Positions 1 to 12,063 are shown, numbered from the stretch's first letter. The stretch is DNA of 64,000 nt from Donghicola tyrosinivorans (GCF_003003355.1 NZ_PVTQ01000012.1:62001-126000); one strand, 5' to 3'. Notes: generated by a model not told the origin, from the sequence alone. Program-made: numbers and translations.

Positions 1-396
1 GGGCAAGAGCTGAACGCCGCGCGTCTACGGATGGCCCGTATCCCCGACGACGCGACCCTGATTGACAATCCTGTCAGCACCGCACCGGGCTTCAAGCTGG
101 AGAATGTCCATGTGATGGCAGGGGTGCCTTCGGTATTCAACGCGATGGTGGCCAGCGTCATTCCGACCCTGACAGGTGGTGCACCGCTGCTGTCGCAAAC
201 CATCTGCATCATGCGCGGCGAAGGCGATATCGCGATCCCCCTGCGTGCGCTGGCCGAAGAATTCACCGACCTTTCCATCGGCTCTTACCCCTTCCAGCGG
301 GACGGGGTTTATGGCTCGAACATCGTGATCCGTGGCACCGATGGCGTGCGGATTGATGCTGCTGCCACGCAACTGGCTGACACATTGGGGCTGTGA
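1..396 (+). CDS. CinA/MoCF-type molybdopterin-binding domain protein (5' partial)
   Basis: The reading frame is open from the first base, so the start lies outside the window; 131 residues are visible. The segment NPVSTAPGFKLENVHVMAG followed by VPSVFNAM is typical of the MoaB/MogA-like fold in CinA (competence/damage-inducible protein A) family proteins, where this region lies in the second half of the domain. CinA-family proteins act in nucleotide/cofactor repair or bind molybdopterin; which role applies here cannot be judged. The stop overlaps the start of the following acetyltransferase gene, so the two are probably co-transcribed. Confidence 0.75.
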   Translation, partial: GQELNAARLRMARIPDDATLIDNPVSTAPGFKLENVHVMAGVPSVFNAMVASVIPTLTGGAPLLSQTICIMRGEGDIAIPLRALAEEFTDLSIGSYPFQRDGVYGSNIVIRGTDGVRIDAAATQLADTLGL

Positions 397-1109
397 TGGA
401 TCTGAGTTACTTTGATGTGGTTGACGCCACATGGCCGCCCGCCAAGATCACCTGCAACGGACCTTGGCTGATCCGTGAGGGCCAAGGGGGCGGCAAGCGG
501 GTGTCGGCGGTCTCGGCCACCTGTGAGGTTAGCGCAGAGGACATCCCGCAGGCTCTGGCAGCGCAGGATGCATTGCACCAGCCGCACCTATTCATGCTGC
601 GCCCCGTCGATCAGGCGCTGGACCAGATGCTGGACGACCAAGGATACCAAGTCGTTGATCCGGTGCATCTATACACTGTGGAACCTTCCACCGTAGCGCA
701 GGCCCATATCCCGCCCGTCACCACCTTTGAATCCGAGACACCTCTGGCCATCGCCCGCGAGCTTTGGGCAGAAGGCGGGATCGGACCCGAGCGCATCGCC
801 GTAATGGAGCGGGCCGCTGGCCCCAAGACCTTCCTTCTGGGCCGCACCGATGACCGCGCCGCGGGTTGCGCCTTTGTGGCGATCCACAACGGCATCGCCA
901 TGCTGCACGCATTAGAGGTGATCACCGCCCATCGCGGCAAGGGCCTTGGTCGTTACCTCATGTATGCCGCCGCCAAGTGGGCGCACCGCAACGGGGCCAA
1001 GGAACTGACCCTGCTTGTGACGCGCAGGAACGTGCCTGCCAACGCGCTATACACTTCCTTGGGGATGCTGGTTGTGGGACAGTACCACTACCGCTTGAAG
1101 GAGGCATGA
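396..1109 (+). CDS. GNAT family N-acetyltransferase
   Basis: 237 aa from ATG 396; a GTG at 393 is an alternative. The C-terminal half carries the acetyl-CoA binding motif A of GNAT enzymes (VITAHRGKGLGRYLMYAAAK) and a typical motif B end (N-V-P-A-N-A-L-Y-x-S-L-G-M). The N-terminal ~110 residues are less recognisable, perhaps a second degenerate GNAT fold. It overlaps the CinA-like gene by one base and abuts the AhpD-like gene, so the 1-2600 block looks like one operon. The substrate is unknown. Confidence 0.8.
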   Translation: MDLSYFDVVDATWPPAKITCNGPWLIREGQGGGKRVSAVSATCEVSAEDIPQALAAQDALHQPHLFMLRPVDQALDQMLDDQGYQVVDPVHLYTVEPSTVAQAHIPPVTTFESETPLAIARELWAEGGIGPERIAVMERAAGPKTFLLGRTDDRAAGCAFVAIHNGIAMLHALEVITAHRGKGLGRYLMYAAAKWAHRNGAKELTLLVTRRNVPANALYTSLGMLVVGQYHYRLKEA

Positions 1110-1681
1110 TGACCAAAGACACTCGTCCCACCGCGCTTGACCTGCCGATGGTTGATCCACTGCCGCCAGAAACGCAGAAATACTTTGATATCTGTCAGGA
1201 CAAACTGGGGATGATCCCCAATGTCCTGCAAGCCTATGCGTTCGACATCGACAAGCTGAACGCCTTCACGGCGATGTATAATGATCTGATGCTGGCAGAC
1301 AGCGGCCTGACAAAGCTGGAACGCGAGATGATCGCTGTCACTGTCTCCAGCCACAACAAGTGCTTCTACTGCCTTGTGGCCCACGGCGCGGCTGTTCGGC
1401 AGCTGTCCGGCGATCCGGCCTTGGGCGAGGCGCTGGCGATGAACTATCGCGTGGCCAATATCACCCCCAAGCAGCGGGCCATGCTGGATTTCGCAGTACA
1501 GATGACGCTGGCCAGCGCCACCATTGAAGAGGCTGACCGCCAAGCCCTGCGCGATCACGGTTTCACCGACCGCGACATCTGGGACATCGCCTCAGTCGCG
1601 GGGTTCTATAACATGACGAACCGCATGGCCTCGGCCACCGATATGCGCCCCAACCCCGAGTATCACGCGCTAGCACGATGA
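1109..1681 (+). CDS. peroxidase-related / AhpD-like carboxymuconolactone decarboxylase family protein
   Basis: 190 aa. Start ATG 1109 is preferred over ATG 1106 because GAAGGAGG then sits at normal spacing; the open frame extends back to 866 but that part lies inside the acetyltransferase gene. The motif NKCFYCLVAHGAAVR has the C-x-x-C-x-x-x-H arrangement of the AhpD-like fold, where the cysteines act as a redox pair. The family includes alkylhydroperoxidase AhpD and uncharacterised peroxidase-related enzymes. It overlaps the previous and next genes by 1 and 4 bases. Confidence 0.8.
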   Translation: MTKDTRPTALDLPMVDPLPPETQKYFDICQDKLGMIPNVLQAYAFDIDKLNAFTAMYNDLMLADSGLTKLEREMIAVTVSSHNKCFYCLVAHGAAVRQLSGDPALGEALAMNYRVANITPKQRAMLDFAVQMTLASATIEEADRQALRDHGFTDRDIWDIASVAGFYNMTNRMASATDMRPNPEYHALAR

Positions 1682-2601
1682 TCCGTACTCTCTGTTTGCT
1701 TGGCTGCGTGCTTGCCGCCAACGCCGCCACGGCTCTGGAACTGCCCCTACCTGCGGGTACCGAGCAGGTGCTGTCCTTGGCACCTGCCGCAGACAACTAT
1801 GCCATGCCCACCGGCCCCTACGCCCAAGGCATCGTCCCCAGCGAAGAGATCGAGGGGCTGCGTTCGGTCTCGGTCTGGCGGGCACCGCCGCAAAGCTCTT
1901 ACCGAGTGATGAGCGCCTTGATCGACGGCCTGAAGGCGCAAGATATCGAGATCATCTTTTCCTGCGATACCCTGACCTGCGGCGGCTTTGATTTCCGCTT
2001 CGCGACTTATGTAGCGCCGGGGCCGGAGATGTTCGTGAACCTGCGCGATTTCCGTTTTCTGTCCGCCCGTCTGCCCGATGGTGGCGCGATGACCCTGCTG
2101 GTCAGCCAGACCAGCAACCGAACCTATGTGCAGATGGTGCAGATCAGCCCCGATTCTGTGGGCGAAACGCCTGAAACAGTCAGACCTGCTGAGCCAATCA
2201 CCGCCACTCCGCAAATTTCCTACGCCACGCCCCCGCTGCAACGGATGCTGTCCGTTGGCCACGCGGTTCTGGATGATCTGACGTTCGAGACCGGCGCCTC
2301 GACCCTTGGGAAAGGGCCGTTTGCCTCGCTCGAAGTGCTGGCGGGCTATTTGAAAGAGCATCCCACCGCGCAAGTGGTGCTGGTCGGCCATACGGATTCG
2401 GTCGGGTCGCTGTCTGGCAACACCAATCTGTCCAAAGTGCGTGCACAGGCCGTACGCCGCAGCCTGCTGGACCGCTACGGCGTGCCCCCCGCACAGGTGG
2501 ACGCCCAAGGCGCGGGTTATCTGGCACCCGTCGCCAGCAACATGGAAAACGCCGGTCGCGAAGCGAACCGGCGTGTCGAAGTCGTGTTGCTGAAGCAGTA
2601 A
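1678..2601 (+). CDS. OmpA-family peptidoglycan-binding envelope protein
   Basis: 307 aa, translationally coupled to the previous gene by an ATGA overlap. A Sec signal peptide is visible (MIRTLCLLGCVLAANAATA). The C-terminal ~110 residues form an OmpA C-like domain: LTFETGASTL, then VVLVGHTDSVGSLSGN, L-S-x-x-R-A, and NRRVEVVLL at the end, the usual peptidoglycan-binding pattern. The N-terminal half (residues 20-170) is not recognised. It probably links the outer membrane or periplasm to the cell wall. Confidence 0.85.
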   Translation: MIRTLCLLGCVLAANAATALELPLPAGTEQVLSLAPAADNYAMPTGPYAQGIVPSEEIEGLRSVSVWRAPPQSSYRVMSALIDGLKAQDIEIIFSCDTLTCGGFDFRFATYVAPGPEMFVNLRDFRFLSARLPDGGAMTLLVSQTSNRTYVQMVQISPDSVGETPETVRPAEPITATPQISYATPPLQRMLSVGHAVLDDLTFETGASTLGKGPFASLEVLAGYLKEHPTAQVVLVGHTDSVGSLSGNTNLSKVRAQAVRRSLLDRYGVPPAQVDAQGAGYLAPVASNMENAGREANRRVEVVLLKQ

Positions 2602-2605
2602 AGCC

Positions 2606-3511
2606 TTACCAGCTGTTCGGGCCTTTTTCCGCGAAGGCATCAACCAGAAAGTCGATGAAGGCGCGGACTTTGGGCTGGGTAAAGCGACCCGGCGGGTAAA
2701 CCGCGTAGATGCCTTGTGTCTCCATTGGCAGATCGGGGATCACATCCACCACCTCGCCACGCTCCAGCGCCTCGGCGTAAAGGAACGAGGGCAGATAGGC
2801 GATACCAAGACCCGCAACCGCCGCGTTGAGCAGCGATTGACCGTCGTTGACGCTCAGCCAGCCGCCGGTGCGGATCTGACGTTTTTCGCCCGAAGGCGCG
2901 GTCAGCTTCCAGACGCTGCCATTGGCTTGGCTGGAGTAATGCAGCAGCTTGTGTTCGTTCAGATCATCAATCCGCTTGGGACGGCCATAACGCTCGATAT
3001 ACGCGGGCGAGGCGATCATGCGGCGGTTGGTGTCGGTCAGCTTGCGGGCCCGCAGAGTGCTGTCTTCCAGCTCACCGATACGCACGGCCAGATCAAAGCC
3101 TTCGCTGATCAACTCGACGTAACGGTTGTTCAGTACCATGTTGACGCTGATGTCCGGATAGGTGGCCAGAAAATCGCCAATCACCGGGCTCAGGTGGTTT
3201 ACGCCAAAGTCGGTCGCTACCGAAATACGTAGCTGGCCCGACGGCGCCGCCTGCATGGAAGTCACTAGTGCATCCGCCTCGCCTGCATCCGTCAGAACAC
3301 GGCGCGCGCGGTCGTAGTAGGCCAGACCGATTTCGGTCGGGCTGACGCGGCGCGTGGTGCGGTTCAACAGGCGCGCCCCCAGACGCGCCTCCAGACTGGA
3401 CACATGCTTGGACACAGCAGATTTGGAGATTCCCATCTTTTTGGCCGCATCGGTGAACCCACCTTGGTCAACAACCGTTGCGAAAGCCTCCATTTCGGTA
3501 AGCCGATCCAT
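2606..3511 (-). CDS. LysR family transcriptional regulator
   Basis: 301 aa from ATG 3511 (MDRLTEMEAFATVV), the standard LysR start; the frame stays open to 3565 but gains only non-family residues. The N-terminal winged HTH is clear (GGFTDAAKKMGISKSAVSKH, then LEARLGARLLNRTTRRV), followed by the periplasmic-binding-protein-like effector domain. It converges with the OmpA-like gene with 4 bases between stops. LysR regulators often act on a neighbouring gene; fadH, upstream on the same strand, is the nearest candidate. The effector is unknown. Confidence 0.92.
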   Translation of the reverse strand: MDRLTEMEAFATVVDQGGFTDAAKKMGISKSAVSKHVSSLEARLGARLLNRTTRRVSPTEIGLAYYDRARRVLTDAGEADALVTSMQAAPSGQLRISVATDFGVNHLSPVIGDFLATYPDISVNMVLNNRYVELISEGFDLAVRIGELEDSTLRARKLTDTNRRMIASPAYIERYGRPKRIDDLNEHKLLHYSSQANGSVWKLTAPSGEKRQIRTGGWLSVNDGQSLLNAAVAGLGIAYLPSFLYAEALERGEVVDVIPDLPMETQGIYAVYPPGRFTQPKVRAFIDFLVDAFAEKGPNSW

Positions 3512-3681
3512 AACAATCCCTCGAACTAAAATCCTCAAGGACTGTATCCCGCTGAAATTGGGCAAGAGTGGGGCCGAGGGGGGACAATATCAGGGTAAAT
3601 GGATAATCGTTAGGCATATGGAAACGACAAAACTGTCGTTTCGCTACGCCCTTAGGAACCATATCTTTGCAAAAACCTCAG

Positions 3682-5808
<2,127 letters not shown>

Positions 5809-6180
5809 TTAACCGGTGGTCCGGCAGTGATGACGGAAGGCGCGTTTCAACAGGTCCAGCTCTTCGCGCAAGAGGTTCAGTTCGACCCGCAGATCGCCCG
5901 ACAGCGGATCGCCTGCCATGATGGAAAACGTCTCAAGGATTTCATCCGTGGTCACATCGCGGATGATAAAGGTCTGCACCCCGTCCGAGATCTTTTCAGC
6001 CGGAATCGGAACCCGCAGCAACCAGTCGCCATCCTGCGGCGAAACGCTAACCCCGTCTACGGGCTGGCCCAGATGGGTCACCTCGATCGAGGGGCCGCCG
6101 TCCTCAGAAGTCGAGCAGCTAAGAACACCATGCCACACGCCTTCAAGGATGCGAGTCTTGGTCAAGGTCACGTTCATCAT
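5809..6180 (-). CDS. conserved hypothetical protein
   Basis: 123 aa, starting at tandem ATGs (6180 or 6177). No signal peptide or membrane segment. The protein is rich in beta-strand pattern (GVWHGVLSCSTSEDGG, FIIRDVTTDEILETFSIMAG) and ends in a charged helix (LNLLREELDLLKRAFRH). It lies 15 bases downstream of the next gene on the same strand and is probably in one transcript with it. No function can be proposed. Confidence 0.7.
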   Translation of the reverse strand: MMNVTLTKTRILEGVWHGVLSCSTSEDGGPSIEVTHLGQPVDGVSVSPQDGDWLLRVPIPAEKISDGVQTFIIRDVTTDEILETFSIMAGDPLSGDLRVELNLLREELDLLKRAFRHHCRTTG

Positions 6181-6195
6181 TGCACAAGCTCCAAG

Positions 6196-6966
6196 TTACA
6201 GTTCGGCGCGCGGGCGGCGGCAGAAGGTCAGATCGCGAATTGTGATCTGGTTCATCCGCGCCCGCTCAAAGATCAGATCGACCCAGGCGCTTTCCAGCCG
6301 CTTTTCGTTAATATTGCTATAGCCAAGATCGAATTCCACCGTGTCCGAGCCTGAACGCAAATCAACCTCACGGACGATCTGTTCATTGTTGGGGCCGTGG
6401 CGGACATTCAGGCGGGCGAACAGCTCGATCGGTTCTTCGGTTTCGACGGTGATGTCCATACGCACAAGGTGTTTGCGGCGCAGTCCTTTCAAAGCCTCAT
6501 CGGGCAGGGCCACCGCAATCGACAGAAAGCTGCCGTCAAAGTCATAGACTTCCATACGGACGCTGAAGGGGGCCATGTCCTCTTCGCGGCTGTTGCGGAA
6601 CTGGCGCAACACCAGCTCGCTTCGGGGACAGTCGTGGAACACCTTGGCCTCATCACTGAAGGCATCCCCGTTGCGGGCACCGACCATCCCTTTATGGTGG
6701 ATCGGACGGCGCCACAGCATCGGACGCCATGCCCAATCCGCATCGCGTGGACGCGAAAATATCTCGGACCCGATGTGGGGCAGGGCCAGACGCTGGTCAG
6801 CCGCAGCGATCACCTCGGCCAACTGATAATCCAGCAGTTCCGCCCGTGTCCGCTGACGCCGCAAACGAGACAATTCGGTGGTCTCTGCATGGCGTGCCAC
6901 ATCCCGCCAGCGCTTTAGCGTGCGCCGAAAGAAAAGCGCGTTCATCACACGTCTTAGCTTAGCCAT
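6196..6966 (-). CDS. conserved hypothetical protein (possibly DUF6478-like)
   Basis: 256 aa. The N-terminal ~40 residues are basic and arginine-rich (RRTLKRWRDVARHAETTELSR); the middle includes DWAWRPMLWRRP, and the C-terminal part looks like a beta-rich domain (VRMEVYDFDGSFLSIAVALP, ITIRDLTFCRRPRAEL). From memory it resembles a family seen mainly in Rhodobacteraceae and labelled DUF6478, which I cannot confirm. ATG 6966 starts MAKLRRVMNALFF; an internal ATG at 6945 is an alternative. Confidence 0.65.
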   Translation of the reverse strand: MAKLRRVMNALFFRRTLKRWRDVARHAETTELSRLRRQRTRAELLDYQLAEVIAAADQRLALPHIGSEIFSRPRDADWAWRPMLWRRPIHHKGMVGARNGDAFSDEAKVFHDCPRSELVLRQFRNSREEDMAPFSVRMEVYDFDGSFLSIAVALPDEALKGLRRKHLVRMDITVETEEPIELFARLNVRHGPNNEQIVREVDLRSGSDTVEFDLGYSNINEKRLESAWVDLIFERARMNQITIRDLTFCRRPRAEL

Positions 6967-7114
6967 TTCTCAGTCCGATCCCGCGTTCCATTGTTCTCTT
7001 TATCGGGAAAGTCTTTGAGAAAACAAATCCCTAATCCCGAAAATCATCAAGAAATCCGAACATTCTCAACTAGCACAACGATTTACGCAAAACCGGACAG
7101 ACATTGTCCGAAAC

Positions 7115-7696
7115 TTATGATGCCGATCCGGCAACAACTGCGGCGGCGGCGCTTGTTTTCGTGGCGCTGATCCCGCCCATCAGACGCAGCAGAATCGAAC
7201 GGCCCGCATCGCCCGCCGCAGGGGCCCCTTGCCGCGCATAGAGCGCGATCGAGACCAGCCGCCCGTTTACAACCTTGGCTGCCCGCCAATAACGGGGATC
7301 GCCCCCCGGCACCACACGGCGTCCGCCTTCACCCAAATGGACAATAGCCACGTCGCCGCGCATTTCCTTGGACAGGATTTTACCCCCATCCAACGCCTTG
7401 ACCAGCGCATCCAGCGTGATCGCATCCGCACCCACCTGCGCCCCGATCGAGACGGTCATGATCGCGGGCGATGCCTCGCTGCTGGACAGGGCCTGACAAC
7501 TGGCGACCAGCGCGAATGCACCCAATTCACGGCTGTCCTTCGTATGGGCCAGATCAACGCAATAAGACGGCGGCGCTTTGATCTGCATCGTGCCGTCTGC
7601 AATCACCACGGCCCGCGGCGTAAGCGCCGTCCCGCCCGTCTCGACGCAGGCCGACAGACCAAACGCAATCAGACATATGCCAAGTAAATAACGCAC
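7115..7696 (-). CDS. hypothetical lipoprotein
   Basis: 193 aa from a GTG at 7696, preceded by a GGGGGAA ribosome-binding-like stretch; this gives an ideal lipoprotein signal peptide (RYLLGICLIAFGLSAC) with lipobox L-S-A-C. The frame extends to ATG 7723, but that ATG lacks a ribosome site. The mature protein has PPSYCVDL and FALVASCQAL around the middle, giving two possible disulfide cysteines, and an Ala/Ser-rich C-terminus. No family was recognised. It probably sits in the outer membrane or periplasm. Confidence 0.7.
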   Translation of the reverse strand: MRYLLGICLIAFGLSACVETGGTALTPRAVVIADGTMQIKAPPSYCVDLAHTKDSRELGAFALVASCQALSSSEASPAIMTVSIGAQVGADAITLDALVKALDGGKILSKEMRGDVAIVHLGEGGRRVVPGGDPRYWRAAKVVNGRLVSIALYARQGAPAAGDAGRSILLRLMGGISATKTSAAAAVVAGSAS

Positions 7697-7991
7697 AGGT
7701 TCCCCCAAACCCTGCGCCCGCATACTTTAGTTAAAGTTGTGCGGACCCAAACAGCACACTCCGGCCCCAAAGTGGCATCCGGCCTGCATTACCGACCAAA
7801 CGAAGGCCCTTTTGGCAACCCAAAAGTTATCTGAATGAGACTTTCTGCCACAAATTTTGAAAGTTTGGCCTTCGCTTCACTGCTGACAGGCAGGAAATTC
7901 GGTATCACTCCGCCTCACAGACCGCAGGGTTTTCGGTGCGCGGCGATCATGTCCGATTGTGCTTGGCCCTGTCGCTGCTAATACTGGCACC

Positions 7992-8891
7992 ATGGCCCCT
8001 GCGCACCCCTATACCCCTCATGATGCCCTTGCCCGCAATGCCGCAACCCGCCCCGAGCCGTGGCGGCTGCCGATTGGCATGATGGTCATGCTTGTGGCAG
8101 GCTTCGGGTTGGGCTCGTTCTATTGGACCATCCTTCAGGGCCTGACCCTGCCCCTTGGTTATGATCTACAGGCCGAGGCTGAAAGCGGCCAAAGCGCAGC
8201 AGGCATGTTAGCCTTGCTGTTCAGCTTTGCGACAATGGCCGGAGGGCTGGCCTTGGCGCTGGCTCTGGTCCACGGGCGCAGGTTGCTGGACCTGCTTGGT
8301 CCGCTGGATCTGTGCTGGCGGCAGTTCCGCCGCGTGGCTCTGTATCTGGTCGTGCTGCAACTGGTCATCGCCATTCTGCCACCGTGGTCCCAAGACACCG
8401 AACTGGTGCGCAATCTGGGTACAAACGCTTGGCTTGCCCTGCTGCCCTTCGCAGTCATCGCCATCGGCGTTCAGATCGCCACCGAAGAGATGATCTTTCG
8501 CGGTTACCTGCAACAGCATCTGGCTGCCCGCTTCGCGCGCCCTGCGGTCTGGATCTCTGTGCCTGCCATTCTGTTCGGGCTTGGGCATTATACTCCGGGC
8601 ACTCTGGGCGACAACGCAATGCCTGTGGCAATCTGGGCGGCACTGTTTTCGCTGGCGGCCTCGGACCTGACCGCGCGGGCTGGCACTTTAGGGCCAGCGC
8701 TGGCGCTGCATATGGTAAACAACGGCTTTGCCATCCTGATCCTGTCCTATCAGGGCAACCTGTCGGGGTTGTCCCTCTACACCCTGCCCCACGACATGTC
8801 CGAGGCCGAAAGCATCCGCGCCGCTCTGCCAGTGGACCTACTTTCGCTGCTGGTGTCATGGCTGTGCGCTCGGATCGCCCTTCGCAGATGA
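7992..8891 (+). CDS. CPBP family intramembrane metalloprotease (first of tandem pair)
   Basis: 299 aa from ATG 7992; a GTG at 7959 in frame is possible. Several hydrophobic segments are present. The CPBP (CAAX protease and bacteriocin-processing) motifs are clear: TEEMIFRGYLQQHL (E-E-x-x-x-R) and ILFGLGHY (F-x-x-x-H), followed by the third conserved region around HMVNNGFAI. Such proteins are membrane-embedded glutamate/metallo proteases; the substrate is unknown. The stop overlaps the start of the second CPBP gene (ATGA). Confidence 0.85.
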   Translation: MAPAHPYTPHDALARNAATRPEPWRLPIGMMVMLVAGFGLGSFYWTILQGLTLPLGYDLQAEAESGQSAAGMLALLFSFATMAGGLALALALVHGRRLLDLLGPLDLCWRQFRRVALYLVVLQLVIAILPPWSQDTELVRNLGTNAWLALLPFAVIAIGVQIATEEMIFRGYLQQHLAARFARPAVWISVPAILFGLGHYTPGTLGDNAMPVAIWAALFSLAASDLTARAGTLGPALALHMVNNGFAILILSYQGNLSGLSLYTLPHDMSEAESIRAALPVDLLSLLVSWLCARIALRR

Positions 8892-9790
8892 ACCAGTACG
8901 CCCCGCATCTCGCGTTTATCGCCCCTGCGAAGCCCCGCAGCACTCTTTGGACCTTGGTCATCGGCTACGCCCTGATCGAGGCCGCCTATTATGTGGCCCG
9001 CGGGGCCACCGGCCTTTTTGTGACGCTGATCGGCGAGTTGATCGGCTATCCCGCGCTGATCGACGGCTATGAGTGGGGCCAGAACTATCCCGGACTACTG
9101 ATCGAGCTGGCCTCGTTCTCATTTCTCATCGGGGCGACAGTGTTCATCACATGGGCGCATCACAGCCGCAGTGGCTGGACCTTGCTGGGTGACCTGACAG
9201 GCTTTGGCCCAACGGTGATAAAAGTCACAACCGGCTGCCTGCTGGTCTTTGTCGCCACGGAACTGGCCCCGCCGTTCTACAGCTATGAGGGGGCCGAGTT
9301 TCAGTGGCTACGGCTGGTGTTGCTGCCCCTATCTGTCGCCGCGCTGTTAATACAGGTGACCGCCGAAGAGATGCTGTACCGTGGGTATCTGCAGCAGCAA
9401 CTGGCCGCGCGGTTCCAGAATCCGATCATCTGGATGGTCGCCGTGAACCTGCTGTTCGGCCTTGCCCATTTCGATCGCGACGCAGATTTGGTCTATGCCA
9501 TGCAATATGTGGTATGGGCGTTTGTCTTTGGGATGGCCGCCTCTGACCTGACCGCCCGCACCGGCAGTCTGGCCGCCGCCATCGGTTATCATCTGGCCAA
9601 TAACCTGTTCGCCTTCATGTTCTGGGCCGAAGAGGGTGTTGATTCCGGCCTTGCCCTGCTGCTGTTCCCCGCGTTTGATGCCCATAGCGATGAGGGCATG
9701 GCTATGCCGTGGTTCGACCTTTACTACGCCTCAGAGCTTGCCATGCCGGTGGTCCTGTGGCTTGCCGCCCGCATAGTGATACGCCGCTGA
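8888..9790 (+). CDS. CPBP family intramembrane metalloprotease (second of tandem pair)
   Basis: 300 aa from ATG 8888, which overlaps the previous stop as ATGA; the open frame extends back to 8312 only as an out-of-frame shadow of the first gene. It carries TAEEMLYRGYLQQQL, LLFGLAHF and YHLANNLFAFMFW, parallel to the first copy, so the pair looks like an old tandem duplication with clear divergence outside the active-site motifs. Multiple transmembrane segments are visible. It precedes accD by 63 bases. Confidence 0.85.
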   Translation: MNQYAPHLAFIAPAKPRSTLWTLVIGYALIEAAYYVARGATGLFVTLIGELIGYPALIDGYEWGQNYPGLLIELASFSFLIGATVFITWAHHSRSGWTLLGDLTGFGPTVIKVTTGCLLVFVATELAPPFYSYEGAEFQWLRLVLLPLSVAALLIQVTAEEMLYRGYLQQQLAARFQNPIIWMVAVNLLFGLAHFDRDADLVYAMQYVVWAFVFGMAASDLTARTGSLAAAIGYHLANNLFAFMFWAEEGVDSGLALLLFPAFDAHSDEGMAMPWFDLYYASELAMPVVLWLAARIVIRR

Positions 9791-9853
9791 TTGCATTCTC
9801 TGGCCCATCGCCTTATCTGTGCGCCATTGCCGCACTTGGCCCAGAGGTAAGCG

Positions 9854-10792
9854 ATGAACTGGATCACAAACTACGTCCGCCCGACCATCAACTCGTTCTT
9901 CTCGCGTCGCGATACGCCAGAGAACCTGTGGACCAAATGTGAATCCTGCGGGACGATGCTGTTCCACCGCGAACTGAGCGACAACCAGAACGTCTGCACA
10001 AGCTGTGGTCACCACATGGCGATCACCCCGCGTGACCGCTTCAAGCACCTTTTCGACGGCGGCACCTTTGCCGAGATTGACGTGCCCGAGCCGATCACCG
10101 ATCCGCTGCACTTCCGCGATCAGAAGAAATACCCCGACCGCATGAAGGCGGCCCAGAAAAAGACCGGCGAGAAAGAAGCCATGCTGGTCGCTGAAGGCGA
10201 AATCGGCCGTACCCCCATCGTGGCGGCGGCGCAGGACTTTACCTTCATGGGTGGCTCGATGGGCATGTATGTGGGCAACGCGATCATCGCGGGTGCCGAA
10301 CGTGCTGTCGCTACTGGCAAGCCTTTCGTACTGTTCTCGGCCGCAGGTGGCGCGCGCATGCAGGAAGGCATCCTGAGCCTGATGCAGATGCCCCGCACCA
10401 CTGTTGCGGTGCAGATGCTGAAAGAAGCAAACCTGCCCTATATCGTCGTACTGACCCACCCCACCACGGGCGGCGTCACCGCGTCCTATGCCATGCTTGG
10501 CGACATCCAGATCGCAGAACCCAACGCGCTGATCTGCTTTGCCGGTCCCCGCGTGATCGAACAGACCATCCGTGAAAAGCTGCCCGAAGGGTTCCAGCGC
10601 GCCGAATACCTTCTGGATCACGGGATGCTGGACCGCGTGACCCCGCGCACCCAGCTGCGCGAAGAGTTGATCACCATCACCCGCATGCTGATGGGCCAAT
10701 CGCCCGTTGTGGCCGGTGACCTTCCCGCGCCTGCCCCCGTCGCAGAGGCAGAGGAAGCGCCCGCAACAACACCGGACGCCGAGCCGAAATGA
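9854..10792 (+). CDS. accD: acetyl-CoA carboxylase carboxyltransferase subunit beta
   Basis: 312 aa. The N-terminal zinc ribbon has cysteines 29, 32, 48 and 51 ([10 protein letters not shown] and NVCTSCGHH). The crotonase-like carboxyltransferase core follows, with [14 protein letters not shown]-type residues ([20 protein letters not shown]), [16 protein letters not shown] and [10 protein letters not shown]. With AccA it transfers the carboxyl group from biotin to acetyl-CoA, the first step of fatty acid synthesis. A Pro/Ala/Glu-rich tail closes the protein. Its stop overlaps folC (ATGA), an arrangement common in proteobacteria. Confidence 0.97.
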   Translation: MNWITNYVRPTINSFFSRRDTPENLWTKCESCGTMLFHRELSDNQNVCTSCGHHMAITPRDRFKHLFDGGTFAEIDVPEPITDPLHFRDQKKYPDRMKAAQKKTGEKEAMLVAEGEIGRTPIVAAAQDFTFMGGSMGMYVGNAIIAGAERAVATGKPFVLFSAAGGARMQEGILSLMQMPRTTVAVQMLKEANLPYIVVLTHPTTGGVTASYAMLGDIQIAEPNALICFAGPRVIEQTIREKLPEGFQRAEYLLDHGMLDRVTPRTQLREELITITRMLMGQSPVVAGDLPAPAPVAEAEEAPATTPDAEPK

Positions 10793-12063
10793 CCCAGACA
10801 GGTTCCGACGCCATCCTTGAGCGGATGATGGCCTTGCACCCCAAGGTCATTGACCTGACCTTGGACCGCGTCTGGCGCCTGCTTGAGGCATTGGACAATC
10901 CTCAAAACGCCATGCCGCCTGTCATCCACCTGGCGGGCACCAACGGTAAAGGCAGCACGCAGGCCATGATCCGCGCGGGCCTTGAGGCAATGGGCAAGCG
11001 TGTCCATGCCTATACCTCGCCGCATCTGGCCCGCTTTCATGAACGCATCCGTCTGGCCGGAGAGCTGATCTCGGAAGAGGCCCTGACCGCCTTTCTGGAT
11101 GAGTGCTACGCCAAGAACGGCGGCGAAAATATCACCTACTTTGAAATCACCACCTGCGCGGCTCTTTTGGCATTTGCGCGGACACCGGCGGATTACACCC
11201 TGCTTGAGGTGGGTCTTGGCGGGCGTCTGGACGCCACCAATGTGATCGACAAGCCCGCAGTGACCATCATCACCCCCGTCGATCTGGACCACCAGCAATT
11301 CCTTGGCGAAACGCTGGCCGAGATCGCAGGCGAGAAAGCCGGTATCATCAAGCGTGGCGTTCCTTGCGTGGTCGGTCCGCAAAAGCCCGAAGGCCTTGAG
11401 GTCATTGAAGCCCGCACCGAACGTCTTGGCGCCCCCCTGCTGGCCTATGGACAGCAGTGGCATGTCGGCACCGAGAATGGCCGCCTGATCTATCAGGACG
11501 AACAGGGCCTACTGGATCTGCCCCAGCCCAACCTGCCCGGTCCGCACCAGATCATGAACGCTGGCGCCGCACTGGCTGCTCTGCGCCATCTGGGTGCAGA
11601 TGAGGCCGCCTGTGAGGCTGCTGTGACCAAAGCCTTCTGGCCCGCACGGATGCAGCGCCTAAAAACCGGCCCGCTAGTCGAGGCAGCAGGTGACAGTGAT
11701 CTATGGCTGGACGGCGGTCATAACCCCGCAGCAGGCGAGGCGATTGCCGCCACACTGGCCCAGATGCCCAAGCGCGAAACCCATCTGATCTGCGGCATGC
11801 TGAACACCAAGGATATCGGCGGCTATCTGCGCCCGCTGGCCCCTCATGTGGCCAGCCTGCACGCAGTCTCGATCCCTGGCGAGGCGAATACACTGCCCGC
11901 GGATGTGACGGTTGCGGCAGCGACAAAAGCGGGCATCCCTGCCCATGAGGCCCACTCGGTCAACGAAGCCCTTGCGACCATCCGCGCACAAAACAAAGAG
12001 AGCCGCATTTTGATCTGCGGCTCCCTCTATCTTGCGGGCAATATACTGCGGTCGAACGGCTGA
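10789..12063 (+). CDS. folC: bifunctional folylpolyglutamate synthase / dihydrofolate synthase
   Basis: 424 aa, the usual length. The Mur-ligase-type P-loop [12 protein letters not shown] lies near residue 47, followed by [15 protein letters not shown], the [12 protein letters not shown] motif, [27 protein letters not shown], and [15 protein letters not shown] in the C-terminal domain. It adds glutamate to dihydropteroate and to folates. It is coupled to accD by a 4-base overlap and converges with the next gene with 3 bases between stops. Confidence 0.96.
   Translation: MTQTGSDAILERMMALHPKVIDLTLDRVWRLLEALDNPQNAMPPVIHLAGTNGKGSTQAMIRAGLEAMGKRVHAYTSPHLARFHERIRLAGELISEEALTAFLDECYAKNGGENITYFEITTCAALLAFARTPADYTLLEVGLGGRLDATNVIDKPAVTIITPVDLDHQQFLGETLAEIAGEKAGIIKRGVPCVVGPQKPEGLEVIEARTERLGAPLLAYGQQWHVGTENGRLIYQDEQGLLDLPQPNLPGPHQIMNAGAALAALRHLGADEAACEAAVTKAFWPARMQRLKTGPLVEAAGDSDLWLDGGHNPAAGEAIAATLAQMPKRETHLICGMLNTKDIGGYLRPLAPHVASLHAVSIPGEANTLPADVTVAAATKAGIPAHEAHSVNEALATIRAQNKESRILICGSLYLAGNILRSNG

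Noticed and set aside
7772-7788. GTGGCATCCGGCCTGCA resembling a sigma-54 promoter
   Set aside because: Spacing fits, but it lies ~200 bases before CPBP protease genes outside the motility locus, and the -24 box is weak; probably chance.
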